From Gonatopus flavifemur (Eukaryota > Arthropoda > Insecta > Hymenoptera > Dryinidae), in assembly GCA_018340375.1 (NCBI GenBank), contig JAFFJZ010000012.1, positions 7,688,001 through 7,752,000 on the forward strand: a stretch of 64,000 nt of DNA, written 5' to 3'. Below are positions 46,226 through 58,292 of the stretch, piece by piece. Positions within the stretch are counted from its first letter, which is position 1. The number at the start of each line of letters is the position of its first letter. A program made the translations under genes and the position numbers. Under the pieces are notes generated by a model. That model ran no database searches, was not told where the DNA came from, and saw nothing but the letters and a program-made list of their open reading frames with translations.

Positions 46226-47715
46226 CACGGAAAAAAATGTATGGTTATGCTACACTGGAATTTGGTTTCTGCAACCAAATACGTTGGGCTATATTTGGCT
46301 CAGCCAAATGCTTGGTTGTGAGAACCAAATAGAATAGTATAGGCTCACTTAGTTCAAGATACAACTTTCGGTTGGTTGTGGAAACCAAACGCTTTTAGAA
46401 GCATTCATTCACCCTCGAGCATTTGGTTGTGGTGACTAAACGAGTGGTGATGAGATTCCGCAGCAAAACCTCAATGTTTCGCTTTTTTTCATATATAAAT
46501 GTTGGTGAATAATGAATCAGAAAAAAAATAAAGTGAAAATATTTATTCACGTTGAAATAGAAAAAATTTTTCAACGTGATTTCGGCTCATTATAGAAACT
46601 TCACAGTGATCGAAGACACAATCGTGAAGTGTTAGTCAAATTGATCGTGTCGATACTGGGATTCGAACCTGCCTACACCTACCTAATTCTACCTATCTAG
46701 AGCCTAACACCCTAACCACGCGCCTATACTACCGTATATGATTGCTGTGTATAATATAATACATATTGCGCAAAAAAATCAGAATCTCAAGTGATGATTT
46801 CGTTTCATTGAATATTACACTTCGTAATGCATAGTTTCTGGTGAAAAATAATTTTCTAAACTCCAACATTGAGACTTGGATTGTTTTTGTATAATTATTA
46901 CGTTCAACAAAATGTGTCAAGTGAAGTTCAAATTAGGTTGAAACCGAAACCACAAACGGCACAAACAGTTGAGCCAATGAAACGTTTGTATCAAGGAATA
47001 TTGCTTTGGAATAATCATGAACACGTTGATTGTCTATTTGCAATTACAAATCAAATTCATTCAGGTTCCTTAAAAGAACTCAGGGTATAAAAATACAAAG
47101 ACAGGTTTTCTTTCACATTTTCCATAAATGATATTCATGAATACAAATTTTCAATTCACAAAGAAGTATATTCCAGCTTTACTTTTCTCATGTGAGGTGA
47201 TAATGTTGGTTTAGAAATATTCCAATGATTGCAATCAGAACTACACTATAATTTAATTAGGTATGTAACTCACATACAAACTCAAGAAATACTCTCAGAT
47301 CTTAACAAATATTCACAGATTGTAAGAAATACTCCCCAATTTTCTATTAAAGATTACTATATTCCTGAACTGCAGTTTTCTCCATGTAGATTTTATCCCA
47401 GAAAAAGTCTAAGAACACGTCTAAGAAGTTTTTCCTACGGGATGTCTTCTTTATTTCTAATCAAATTTATAAAAACAGCGGAAAATCTCATAAATGAATC
47501 CACATTGAGATGGCGAAATTAATTTGGTTACTATGACCAACCATTTGGTTATCATAACCGAACAAGTCTTACCATATTATATCAATACCATAACCAAATC
47601 TATCGAGGTTCAGTGACCATACAAAAGTTGTCTCGCCTGAACGAATAGTTCTCACAACCAACCCGTCAATAGCCAATTGTTTTCAGTTATCCTAACTATA
47701 TCATTTTTTTCCGTG
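46226..47715. mobile_element. 1.5 kb TIR element CACGGAAAAAAATGTATGG with tRNA-like module, TA duplication
   Basis: Right end ATATCATTTTTTTCCGTG; TA on both sides. Word TTTGGTTNNNNAACCAAA repeated near both ends. It holds a minus-strand tRNA-like module at 46658-46724 and no recognised coding sequence. The 1.0 kb middle is AT-rich. Confidence 0.86.
46658..46724 (-). other. tRNA-like module
   Basis: Minus strand: GGCGCGTGGTTAGGGTG (A-box region) and GGTTCGAATCCC (perfect B box), with a long variable-like segment between them. The best B box of the set. Confidence 0.78.
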
Positions 47716-48630
47716 TAGACGTAATAGAGGATCGGTGGTTAATGCTGTACAGGCATATGCTACGCATTATGCGGAATCAAAACTTTCCAGTTATGAACAG
47801 TAGTAAATGAATTTACGATTATCTTGGAAAAAATGGATACTGCACGCATCTTTGATTCGCCAAATCGACTGGAATATAATATTCACATCCAAAAGCCCTT
47901 ACTAGGTCAGCACGCGCTGCGAGTCAGGAGATACAGCTCCGTGCGACTGCATCATTATCATAATTATAGCCGAACAAGAAGCATCTCCATTTTTTTCTCG
48001 GCGGAATTTGGTTTGGAAAGGTTGGCATTATTTCTCTTTACTCTTTTTCAAATGTTCTCGAAATGGAGAATATTGTTAAAAATCAAATCTTGGTGAACAA
48101 ATTATTTGAAAACAATGAAAAATGGGTTCTGTTCAAAAAAGGGAAATTCACTTCATTCTGATCAAAACGTCCAAATGGCGTGAATTTTTCCAAGTGTTCA
48201 CAAAATAATTCACGTAATTCAATCAATCATCTTCAATTTAAGCGATTGTGCGTTCAAATCGGTTGCACCGTTCCAAAGCTATGAATTAAAAAAAAGAGTT
48301 CCTTAAAACTTCGATGATTCATAATTTTTACAATAAAAATTTTGTTAAATCATTCAGCAGACTCATTTCTAACATAGAGAGCTATCATTTTTACTGCATT
48401 CTATTGAATTATGAGAATCGAAATTTAACTCGTGCTGATTTTCAGCAATTCTGACCCTTACATAGACTGGAATCGATGAATTTTAAACCATTTTGAATAT
48501 AAATTCTCAAAAATCATATGTTTAAGATTCAAGTCAATCGAAGTGGTCATTATACTGTTTTTTTCTTGTTACATAAATTTGATATGTAATTTGAGATGAT
48601 GAAAAATTATTGGTTGGATCAATCTCCTCA
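47716..48630. other. AT-rich stretch, no gene recognised
   Basis: The first 40 bases carry ATCGGTGGTTAATGCTGTACAG, a right-end remnant of the CCCGTACAGCAC family. The rest shows no recognised feature; the 90-codon frame at 47824-48096 has no domain. Confidence 0.45.
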
Positions 48631-49002
48631 CACTGAGAAAAATTTCTATAGTCACTACAACTAAAACATCTTAACTGAAGATTCCTAATGAGAGCTGCTA
48701 AAAATGTGGTTGATTCAGCCAAGGAAGTATAGTTGATTCATTACTCAATTGTATCAACTATACTTTCTTGGTGGAATTATTCAAATTTCCACTAGTTTTT
48801 ACTGAGAATATTTAGTTGAGGCGTTTTAGTTACAGTAACCTCAAAAGTTCCTCTCAGCCCTAGTGAAAATCAGCATATGGAGCGACATGGAAGAGTCAAA
48901 GAAGCAGCATCTAAGCGGGAAAGAAGCGGATATTGAAACGTTTTTACGCTTCATGTGTTCCAACATTCGCTTTCCACGAGCGGAAATTTTCACCAGGGAG
49001 TG
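48631..49002. mobile_element. CACTGAGAAAAATTTC TIR element, CA duplication, interrupted near its right end
   Basis: The right end is GTTCCTCTCAG, completed as CAGTG after the nested element at 48858-48998. CA on both sides. Interior words are AACTATACTT/AAGTATAGTT. Confidence 0.82.
48858..48998. mobile_element. CCCTAGTGAAAATCAGC TIR element, AG duplication
   Basis: Short member of the CCCTGGTGAAAA family ending GGAAATTTTCACCAGGG, with AG on both sides. It splits the terminal CAGTG of its host. Confidence 0.83.
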
Positions 49003-49446
49003 CATTGAAGGATTTACAAATGAAACGTTATGCTTATTATTAGATTATTTCAAGAACCTTGGAGAATCATTGTAAAAATTACAAATCTGTACGATATCCC
49101 AGACAGCACAAATAGTTCGGAAAGAATCCACTGTTTTATAAATTCCTAAACTCATCCAAATGAATTCAAAAAAAGTTCTTTAACTCGTTTGATTATGACA
49201 GTTCTGAATGAAGGATGATGACGATCATGATAACGAGGGAAATCTGTTTTTCATCCAAAAAAGATTTCATCATAGTTTCAAAAATGAATTCAAAAAGAGT
49301 ATAAAATGACATATATTGGAAGCCCCAAGAAGTTCACAGAAACCTCCAAGACAGCTCACAAACAATGCAAAATAACATATTTCAACAGTTTAAAAAATAG
49401 TTTTGACAGACTCTCTAAATTTTTCTCAGTGAAAATGCACTCTTAA
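49003..49446. other. AT-rich stretch with a CCCAGACAGCACA end
   Basis: CCCAGACAGCACAAATAG at 49098 is a left end of the CCCNNNNARCAC class. A matching right end (TGTGCTGTCTGGG) is found only at 54638, with non-matching flanks AT and AA. Confidence 0.45.
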
Positions 49447-49651
49447 AAGGGTATCAGCGCCGTGACACTAGCCAAATCTTTTCTGACAAATTATGTGAAA
49501 ATAGAGCAACATAATCGAAATATCGCTCCGTACAGACCTTCTTCAATCAATAAAGATGGTCTCTACAGAGCGATATTTTAATCACATTGCTGAATTTTTG
49601 CATAATTTGTCAGAAAAGATTTGGCTAGTGCTACGCCGCTGCTATCCCCTT
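49447..49651. mobile_element. AAGGGTATCAGCGCCGTGAC TIR element
   Basis: Inverted arms of about 50 bases (AAGGGTATCAGCGCCGTGAC and its near-mirror) around the centre TTCTTCAATCAATAAAGATG. Same family as 9619-10269. No duplication identified. Confidence 0.82.
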
Positions 49652-49912
49652 AAAGAGCGAAAACACTGCAAGTCCAACAATAGTGAGATTTCACTTCTAA
49701 AGAAAGAGTTTTCACTCCATAAGAGTGAAATTTCAACTTGCGCTGAAAAGTGAAAATTCACTCTGATGGAGTGAAAACTCACTCTTTAGGAGTTGAATCT
49801 CACTCTTTTTGGACTTATTCATTCAAACAAATTGAGAGAGGATTTTTCAAGATTTTTCAATACCCGGAAAGACAAGTTTGGATCTGATCTGGTCTCATCG
49901 AATCTGATCATA

Positions 49913-50952
49913 CACTGTTAAAAATGTCCGCATGAATTTAAATGTAAATCTACTGGAAGTTTTTTTCAATTATGTAACTGAAAATTCATGTACAGGTTCC
50001 ACAAATTTCAAGTCTACATACATTAAATTTAATGTACATGGATTTGAAATTTAATGTATGAATACATGAAATTTGTATATGAATTTTCATTCGCGTTCCA
50101 GAAAAAAACTTCCAGTGAATTTTCTTTGAAACTCATGAAGTACCTAAAAATTAAGGACCTTCAAGCGACGGACGAAACATATGATATTTTTCGCATCCTT
50201 CTTTTATAAAATATGTAAGAATTACAAATTTCAAATATGTGATAATAAAATCCATGCATGGGATTGCGCACTGTGAATGCAAATTCCCATTCCATATTGG
50301 TTCTAAAATATAGGAAGCCAAATTTTCTGGATTATAACCTTCAATCGTAAGAATTTTCCATCGATCTCATAATGTTTCAGAACCACTATGAAAATAAAAT
50401 CCTCAATCCCAAGCATGTATTTTATCATCGTATTCATAAAATTTCTATTTCTCACGTGGTTCACGAAAATATTTCGCGCAAAATTTCGTACCCTTCCCCA
50501 ACAGAACCTAAAATTTGTGTACGTCCAGGAAACGTCCAAATACGTTTCCCAGACGTCCTTCGGAGGTTTTCTGGACGAACACAACTTTTAGGTTCTGTTG
50601 GGGTTCAGTATCGTTCAAGCACTCTCAACGACAAGACTCGTAGAGTGCAACCTAATGCGATTGAGAATAATAATTTCAAAATTTATAATCACAAAAAGAT
50701 TATAATTATTCAATTTATTCACTCAATTTCAAACATTATATTGATGGTTATGTTATTTTCTCAAATCTCTATCGATTTAGTGTAAGTTAATTTTTAATGT
50801 ACCGATACTTAAAATTGTAATTCAATTCCACATGATTTGAAAATTAATGTAATAATACTTGAATATCAATCATTTCATGTACCTTCAGGTTGAAATTTCA
50901 TGTACACTGGTACATTAAGAGTGCATTAAAATTCAAGAAATTTTCAACAGTG
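49913..50952. mobile_element. CACTGTTAAAAATG TIR element, TA duplication
   Basis: Right end AATTTTCAACAGTG; TA on both sides. Words such as CATGAAATTTCATG/TGTACAT in the interior. It hosts an element at 50496-50603. Confidence 0.82.
50496..50603. mobile_element. Palindromic CCCCAACAGAACCTAAAA element, TTC duplication
   Basis: 108 bases with mirror ends CCCCAACAGAACC and GGTTCTGTTGGGG. TTC on both sides. GGAAACGTCC/GGACGT words. Confidence 0.85.
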
Positions 50953-51674
50953 TACACGATCAGATCCAAAATTTTGTTCTATCTGATCATGTATGAAATT
51001 TGGTATATCTTTCATACATAAACAGGTATGATCATATATCATCATGCTCTCTAAATTTGGAAGAGTTAAAAATCACGCGTTTCACTCCGCTAAGTCTCGG
51101 AAGTGAGCCAGCCCGCTTCGAGTGGAATTCTCACTCATTTCGAATGAACTCTCACTCTTTTAGAGTGGAAAATTCACTCTAAAATTGGAGTGGCTGAGAG
51201 TTTCCAATCTCAAATCTCAGACTTCCACTCTAAAAAAAGTGGGAATTTCACTCGAAATTTCGACAAGCTCACTACTTCTGGCTGCCTAAAAAGTGAGATC
51301 TCAATGAACGTTCATGGAATCTTCGAATGAGTCTGTTTTAAATATACTTAGAACGTACATAGTACATTCGAAATGTACGATATTCGTTCAATCGACGTTC
51401 GATTGACGTACCGTCGTATATTCGATTACATACGTTCGATGAATATGCATATCACCTATGAAACGGTCTCATTCGAATGTACATAGAACATATTTCGAAT
51501 ATTCTAAGAACGTTCATAGTATATTCTGGTGCTACTTGGGTAGAAGCATTGAAGTGTGTCATGTTTCTACAACATGCTTTTTCTTTCGGTGTGGGAAGGT
51601 GGTCTAAGGTACATACAGTATTTGTAGCATTGAAAAACAGCTTGTATCAAGTGGAATCTTGAGTTGTGTGTCTT
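50953..51674. other. AGTGAAATTTCACT-word region and element fragments
   Basis: 51060-51300 repeats GAGTGAAAATTCACTC words also seen at 49680-49810, suggesting one older element split by 49913-50952. 51305-51539 is a truncated CCCAAG element (right end GGTGCTACTTGGG). 51542-51591 is a right-end fragment of the CACCGAAAG family. Confidence 0.55.
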
Positions 51675-51897
51675 CTCAAGCAGCAACGGAATTTCAAAGT
51701 ATATATGAGATGGAAACGTTCGTAGAATGTACGAATGAGATACGAAGAACATGTAATGAACATTCATAGAATATTCGAATGAGACTGTTCCAAATATATC
51801 ACCTATGAAACGGTCTCATCCGAATGTACATAGAACATATTTTGAATATTCGAAGAATGTTTATTGAATATTCTGGTGCTGCTTGAGTTGTTGTTTT
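51675..51897. mobile_element. CTCAAGCAGCAACGG TIR element, TT duplication
   Basis: Right end GGTGCTGCTTGAG; TT on both sides. Words GAATATTCGAA/GAACATTC as in 33405-33722. Confidence 0.83.
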
Positions 51898-52619
51898 CTT
51901 CATTTACGTTCATGTTCATGTTATTTGTGTAAATAGTCCTTTCATGTGTTTTTTGTTTTTCTCGTGTCACGTTCAAAGGTCATGAACTCTCAAAAATACG
52001 GTGAACCTCCATATGAATAATAATTCCTCATGGTTTTTACACCCAAATTTCAGAATTCAATGGAGTAATTTCTTTTCGATTCTTGGTCAAAAAATATTCG
52101 ATACGTGTTTTTGGATTGTGTTTTTTGAGGTCTTATTTCGAAAATGTGATTTTTTGAAAATCCGACTTCTTTGAAATCTTCTAAGCGCTCCTTCTCGAGC
52201 GCTTGTTGAGCTTGTCAATTCTATAAGCATCATAATCAATATAATTACCGTTCATCAAGATTTTCTCAATTGAAAACTGAAGAGCGAAATTTTTTAACAA
52301 TAGGGACTTTAGATTTTCCTTGTTTTTTCTACTGAATGATCTGTAAACCGTAATGAACACTTAGCATTCTTTTCTATAACGGTAAATCTCATAGTTTTTG
52401 CGATATGAATCTTCTTTTGGTCACGTTCAAGCCGTACATCACGCGCGTGGCGCAATACGGTGCTCTAAGTGTTGGATTGTGAAATATTTGTCTTCAAAAT
52501 CACGCTGCGCGATGCGGTGTAACGCTTGGAGCACGCTACCACATTGCACACGTGAAGTACAACTCAGATGTGGCTACAAAAAATTCATATCTCGAAAACT
52601 AAAATATTTACAAATATTA
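51898..52619. other. AT-rich stretch, no gene recognised
   Basis: Near 52410-52570 there is a GC-richer patch with CACGCGCGTGGCGCAATACG and GCGCGATGCGGTGTAACGC words. No coding domain. Confidence 0.4.
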
Positions 52620-52989
52620 CACGGAGAAAAAGGAATTCGCTGTGGCAGCGAAATCTACTTTTGCTGGGTTCCTTTTGCCAGAGCAGCAAATTTTTTGCTG
52701 TGACAGCAAACTATTTGCTGTTCCAGCAATCTTGTTAGCTACGACAGCGAATTTTCAGCTGTGGCAGCAAAAAATGTTTGCTATCCCAGCAAAATTTGTT
52801 TGCTATTATGTATATAATACTGAAAATTTGCTGGCAGAGCAAACATTTTTTGCTGCCACAGTTAAAAAATTGCTGTCGTAGCTAACACGATTGCTGTTAT
52901 AGCAAATTTTTAGCTAGGTCAGCAGAATATTTTGCTATTCTATATATAATACCTCGATTTGCTGCGTCAGCAAATTTTTTCTCTCCGTG
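52620..52989. mobile_element. CACGGAGAAAAAGGAATTCG TIR element, TA duplication
   Basis: Right end AATTTTTTCTCTCCGTG; TA on both flanks. The interior is a clear array of TTGCTGNNNCAGCAA words. Confidence 0.9.
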
Positions 52990-53203
52990 TACGCTCACCT
53001 GTGTTTGAGATTTGAATGAAAAAAATCTTAAAAACAATTACGTTTATCATCTGAGTCAAATCTGGCGTAAAAGCCACACCAGGTCGCACGTGTAAACGCT
53101 GTGCCTCTTGAAAATAGCAGTGCAAGAATCAATTAACCCTTTGGATGTAGGGATATTTTTCCAATCATTGAATGTAAGGTGAGTCTGACAGACCCGTGAC
53201 CTC

Positions 53204-53493
53204 CCAGCCAACAAAATCAAGGCAGCGCTTCTGGCAGTGGTGCTACCATTCACTCATACAGTTAAAAATCTTCTGTACATATATGGCTTCATTTATGTAT
53301 GGAAATAGGAGCGACTTGGTAGTATTTTTACTAGGAGCACTACTTGGTAGCGCTGAGGTAGTACTACGTTATAAATTGAATCATATATATGTTATGGTAG
53401 CATGCAGTCTCACGGTAATGGAAAAGCTCCTACGTTGCTACCACTAGCACTGCTAGTAGCGGAAACGTGAATTTGGAAGCACTTTGCTGGCTG
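53204..53493. mobile_element. Nested TIR element CCAGCCAAC
   Basis: CCAGCCAACAAAATCAAGGC at the left and AGCACTTTGCTGGCTGG at the right. The word GCTACCA/TGGTAGC and AGTACTAC are repeated. No clear duplication. Confidence 0.65.
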
Positions 53494-53627
53494 GGCTGGA
53501 ATGGTCACAAAGCGAGAATCTAAAAATCTGACTTCATGTGACAAGTTTGAACCTTCTACTATACGATAAAATTCTCACCAATATCAGTTTCTCAATATTT
53601 TCATGAATTGTGTGTGGGTCTCACAGA

Positions 53628-53863
53628 CACAGTAACAAGTAAAACTCAAAGCGATCCCGAATATCAGCTCAGAAATGCAGCCAAAAGTAGCGCCTATTCC
53701 AACTGAAAGTAAGCATAGAATTCCATCTTAATTTCCAAAGTAAGATGGGATTGACTGGAATTCAGTCTTCTTCATTGCTTACTTTCAGTTGGAATAGACG
53801 CTAATTTTGGCTGCATTTTTAAGCTGATATTCGGGATCATTTTGAGTTTCACTTTTTACTGTG
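53628..53863. mobile_element. Palindromic TIR element CACAGTAACAAGTAAAAC, GA duplication
   Basis: Arms of about 100 bases; the right end is GTTTCACTTTTTACTGTG; GA on both sides. It includes CCAACTGAAAGTAAGCA in inverted copies. Confidence 0.9.
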
Positions 53864-53893
53864 GATCCACCGTCTACCCAAAGGGTTAATAAT

Positions 53894-54082
53894 CAGTGGC
53901 GTAGCAAGGGGGGGCGGTGGGGCGGACCGCCCCGGGTGCCAAATTTTGGTTCGCATTCAAATTTTACTGGATTACAGTTTCTTCTATGTTTTTTTTTTAC
54001 AAAAGAAGATGAACTGCCAGGCGAGGGGGGGGTTCCGCTACCGCGTCCGCCCCGGGTACCATTTGGCCACGCTACGCCACTG
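53894..54082. mobile_element. hAT-like element CAGTGGCGTAGC, 8-bp duplication
   Basis: Mirror ends CAGTGGCGTAGC and GCTACGCCACTG. TTAATAAT is duplicated exactly at 53886-53893 and 54083-54090. The interior has GGGGCGGACCGCCCCGGG-type palindromes. 189 bases. Confidence 0.95.
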
Positions 54083-54090
54083 TTAATAAT

Positions 54091-56536
54091 TGGTTAAATG
54101 AAAGTTTGAATCGTTTATTGAAACAAATTCTTGATCGAATAACAAAATACTTGACTGTTGAAGACCCAAAATTTTGAAATCCTTCTTTTGAACGATGTTT
54201 TCAATCCCAAGGAGGCAATTTGAAAAGTTACGTAAAGATCATTCATCAGATTTGATGGGTTGGAATTTTCGAATCGTTTTTATAAATGATTCCAACTTCA
54301 GCAACATTATTTTTGTACATAAATTCAAATTCAAACAAAGATGAAGAAAATTGAAAAAATACTGAAATTATCGCGTCCTGTGATGAGAATTAAATGACCT
54401 CATAAATCGTTCATCGAGTAAAATCATTAAGAATTTTTTAGGACTAATAAAAGAATCTCCTCAGTAATGCCTTCTGAACTGACATAACAAGACCACATTC
54501 GCTCTGCTTAATGTATAAAAAGTCAGTACTTTATGAAGTCCTACATGAGTTTTCAAAGAATTCATAAAATTGTCTTCGAAATGAATTCCTTCGAGCAAAT
54601 TCCTACCGATGAGTCAGAGGACTTCTGTGCTGTCTGGGAAGCAGCTCTTTGAAATGTTTCTAAATATTTCATATTTACTTCTAAATTACTGTGAAATGAT
54701 CACATTCTCTTTTATTACAGCGCAAGTAAAAGAAACAGGAATCTAAAATTCGTCAATGTCCTTTCCCAATTCGTTCCTTCCATTCAGTTTTCATCATCCT
54801 AAGAACTTTCTCAACTGCAGGATTCTGTATCATGGGCATGAATGAAAAATGGATTCACCATGTGAAGCTCAAGAATATATCCAACTTAATGGGAATTACT
54901 TTTATTACTTTCAGAAACATTGTATAAAAATATATCACCTATTTTCAGAACTTTTGAAATAAAACATTGTATCAGCTACTCTATAAGACATCAAATTCAA
55001 ATATTCTTTCCAAAATGATTTCAATGAAAAACACTGTTAAAATTTCAAAAGTGCAGCGTACAAAGGAAAATTCCCCAATGTTCTTAAATCTAACATATCA
55101 CTCGAGTGAGCATGTGCGTAACAATAATATTGCAAAAAAGGGTACCGCTGTGATCATCTTGTGAACATAAAAGTAAATTCTCAAAAATAAGAAACGCTCA
55201 ATAAAATGACGAGTCATAAGATTTACATGTTTCTTCAAGGTTATAAATTCAATAGCATACCCGCATGACAGTTCAATGACAATATTTCGCATTTTATAGA
55301 GCGGTGCCTAATATATGAGAATGAGAAATGTTGAATAAATTTTATGGCAAGATGCAAAACGAAAATGTAATGTGAAAATATTTTGTATAATAATAAGTCT
55401 AAATGATCCAGTGTACATTACAATGAACACAAATGGTTCTAAAGGTACATAGCAGAAAATGCATATTTCAAATGCCACGCTTTTGTGCATTTCTTTAACA
55501 TTTTTATAATGGCACATTAAATACGAGCATAATAATTTGTGCTTATTTATACAATCATGATACATGACAGATCATTCTTCGCATAGTTTTGACTGGTGTG
55601 TTTTCATTTATATTAAATTTGTATATTATAGGTACATAACAAGAGCATCAATTACGCCATGGACCATGTAACTTTCAAACGATTCACCAACATGAATTCA
55701 CATTTTTTGAATCCAAAGATTTTTCTCATGATTTCAGTCGAAATTTCTGCGAACTAAAATCAATTGAAATCTAATGTGTGCTCGAAATATTCTGCATTAA
55801 ACATGGAATGATTCGAATAGTATTACATAATAAGTTCAATAAACAAACCATTATCTCGCGAATTCAAAAGATGAAAAGAATTAGAAAAATGATTCATATT
55901 CCATTGAAAACATAAAAATGCACAAAAATTGAATGTTGAAATTATTTTATGAAACATCTCTAATATAAACAACCATCAGTTCATTTTCTAACTGAGTAAG
56001 ATCGTGAAGTAATTTACAGATGATCCAATAATTATTTTATAAGCATAAAATGAAGCTATTCTATCCATGCTGATAAATGTTCTCAAAGTTTGAATCGTTT
56101 ATAAAAACGAAAATTGCAACTGGAAACAGCGTTTAAATAATGCACTGCAAGATTTGTTGACTTTAATAGTTGAATATTATATATTCTTCGATTGTTGATT
56201 AGTTTCAACAAACGATTCAAACTTCAGCAACATCTAATAAATGAACTCATTGAAAATTCTCATTTATGCTTAAAGAAGGATTTTAGTTGATGAACTGCCG
56301 GCCTGATTATATTCCTGTCAATACTACGTTTGTTGAAATCAAAATTTGAAATACATTCTGCAAAATTTCAGTGCTTTTTGCAAATAAAGGTTTCATCGAG
56401 TTCATAAAATGGATAGATTGATCGAATTTATGAATTCATTGAAACAAAGAAATATGTTTTCGAAATGGAAATGTATTCAATTCACTCCAACAAATTGCGA
56501 TTACTTCTCAGAAAATGGTAATACTTTCCCGCAAGT
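54091..56536. other. AT-rich stretch without recognised gene
   Basis: The word TTTGAATCGTTTAT/ATAAACGATTCAAA recurs at about 54105, 54275, 56090 and 56205, hinting at an eroded word-type element. A right end TGTGCTGTCTGGG lies at 54626-54638. No protein domain in any frame. Confidence 0.45.
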
Positions 56537-56538
56537 TA

Positions 56539-57828
56539 GTAGGACCTTGAATAAGTTCTCGCTGTTTCATCACGAATAGCACTGACAATCCTCTGTGCTT
56601 GAAATTTCGAATGGTAACGCACTTGCAAGGAAGTACTGTATCTAACCTGAAATTTCAGTGTATGATAGTTCATACTTTAGTGTGAACAAAGTAATTGTTT
56701 ATTAGTTTTGAAAATGTCTACTTTTGTGCCAACTAAAGTATATTTGCGGGGGATTTTATTGCAGTACTTTATTCAAAAGAAATCTGCAGCTGAAGCACAT
56801 AGAATTCTTGTTGAGACTTATGGTGACAATGCTCTATCGGATACGACATGCAGAGACTGGTTTCGACGCTTCAAAAGTAATGATTTTGAACTTGAGTATA
56901 AAGAATGTTCTGGCGCACCAAAAAAATGTGAAGACAGAGAACTGGAGGAATTACTCAATGAAGACCGATCTCAGACGCTAGCAGAACTTGGACAACAATT
57001 ACAAGTTGATGAGTGAACTGTTTTAAAACGTTTAAAAATGTTACGGATAATTCAGAAGCAAGGACATTGGGTGCCGTATGAATTGAAGCCAAGAGACATC
57101 GAACGGCGTTTTGTCACGTGTGAACTACTGCTTCAACGGCAGAAAAGAAAAGGTTTTTTGCACCATATCGTGACTGGCGATGAAAAATGGATACACTATG
57201 ATAATCCAAAGCGTAGAAAATCATGGGGTAAGCCTGGCCAAGCATCAACATCGTCCGCAAAACCAAATATCCATGGTTCGAAGCTTCTTCTCTGTATTTG
57301 GTGGGATCAGCAAAGTGGAATTTATTATGAACTGCTCAAACCGAATGAAACTATCACGGGAGATCGCTATCGACTTCAATTGATGCGTTTGAGTCGAGCC
57401 CTAAAAGAAAAACGGCCGCTATACGAGAAGAGACACGACGAAGTGATTTTGTTACATGAAAACGCCCGGCCTCATGTTGCAAAACCAGTGAAAACCTACC
57501 TGGAAACGCTTCGATGGGAAGTTCTACCCCACCCGCCGTATTCACCTGACATAGCCCCTTCCAATTTTCGCCTATTCCGTTCGATGGCACATAGCTTAGC
57601 CGACCAACGTTTTCATTCTTACGAAGAAGCTAAAAAATGGGTCGATTCTTGGATAGCCTCAAAAGACATGTGGTTTTTCCACCGCGGAATTCATATACTG
57701 CCGGAAAGATAGGAGAAAATGGTCTCTAGTGATGGGCAATACTTTGAATAATACGTTGTAGTTCCTTATATTCTAAATAAAGTTTTTATTTTGTAAAAAA
57801 AACAGCGAGAACTTATTTGAGGTCCTAA
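56539..57828 (+). mobile_element. Tc1/mariner element (mariner, DD34D type), inactive
   Basis: 1290 bases. Ends are GTAGGACCTTGAATAAGTTC and, inverted, TTAGGACCTCAAATAAGTTC, both followed by TCGCTG, with TA on both sides. It carries one transposase pseudogene and no nested insertions. Length and TIR are typical for mariner. Confidence 0.95.
56714..57766 (+). pseudogene. mariner transposase, two stops and altered catalytic residues
   Basis: The frame opens MSTFVPTKVYLRGILLQYF, with helix-turn-helix features such as TCRDWFRRFKSNDFELE. An in-frame TGA follows LQQLQVDE at 57014. The second part resumes TVLKRLKMLRI and contains IVTGDEKWIHYDNPKRRKSW (first Asp retained), LLHENARPHVA (family consensus has Asp before NARPH; here Glu) and YSPDIAPSNFRLFRSMAH (consensus Asp; here Asn). 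A TAG replaces the usual Trp after LPER near 57710, and the frame then continues KMVSSDGQYFE to the true stop. Two nonsense codons and two substituted catalytic positions mean it cannot be autonomous. No frameshift is seen, so decay is mostly by point mutation. Confidence 0.93.
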
Positions 57829-58276
57829 TATCTTTCTACAGTGCAATTTGTATACAGGGTGTCCCATTTTGAATAGCCAGGGCTTATATCTCCCAAAGTA
57901 ATGGGGCTGGAAGAAAAAGTTTCGGGAGAAAGTTGCAGAGTTCTGAGGGGGACATTTGATGGTAACCTTGACTTCGACCTCAGACTCCATCTTCAAGGTC
58001 ATTTCGAGGTCAACTTGTATTTTTCAAATGAGACCTCCTATTTTTGACTACATCCTTGGAATGTGCGTTGAAAACCAAGAAACTTTTGTCTGAACTAGTT
58101 TCCTGAAATTTGCGAAGGTGGCGATCTAATCGATAAAGAAAGAGAGGAGATTCAAGAAACCCCCACCTGCCTTAACCCTGCCCTGGTTCCCAATCTTCGG
58201 GGAACTGCCGTCAGCATTAGCGTTACCTAATGTGCACCACGAGGAGGTTGCGCAATCGGACTTTGCACATCACTGT

Positions 58277-58292
58277 GGCCCTGAAAAGGGCC
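58277..58292 (-). other. Histone-mRNA-type 3' stem-loop sequence
   Basis: On the minus strand it reads GGCCCTTTTCAGGGCC followed by ACA, a full match to the metazoan replication-dependent histone 3' stem-loop. CAAAG follows about 12 bases further on, like a downstream element. No histone coding sequence is recognisable next to it. Confidence 0.5.

Larger units (their letters stand above)
53137..53885. mobile_element. piggyBac-like non-autonomous element (TTAA-CCCTTTGG)
   Basis: TTAA flanks CCCTTTGGATGTAG at the left and CTACCCAAAGGG at the right, the end and target pattern of piggyBac elements. It contains two nested elements (53204-53493, 53628-53863) and no transposase. Confidence 0.8.

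Noticed and set aside
46130..46337. Plus-strand frames of about 100 codons
   Set aside because: They span the junction of two TIR elements and end inside a word-repeat region; no protein family is recognisable.
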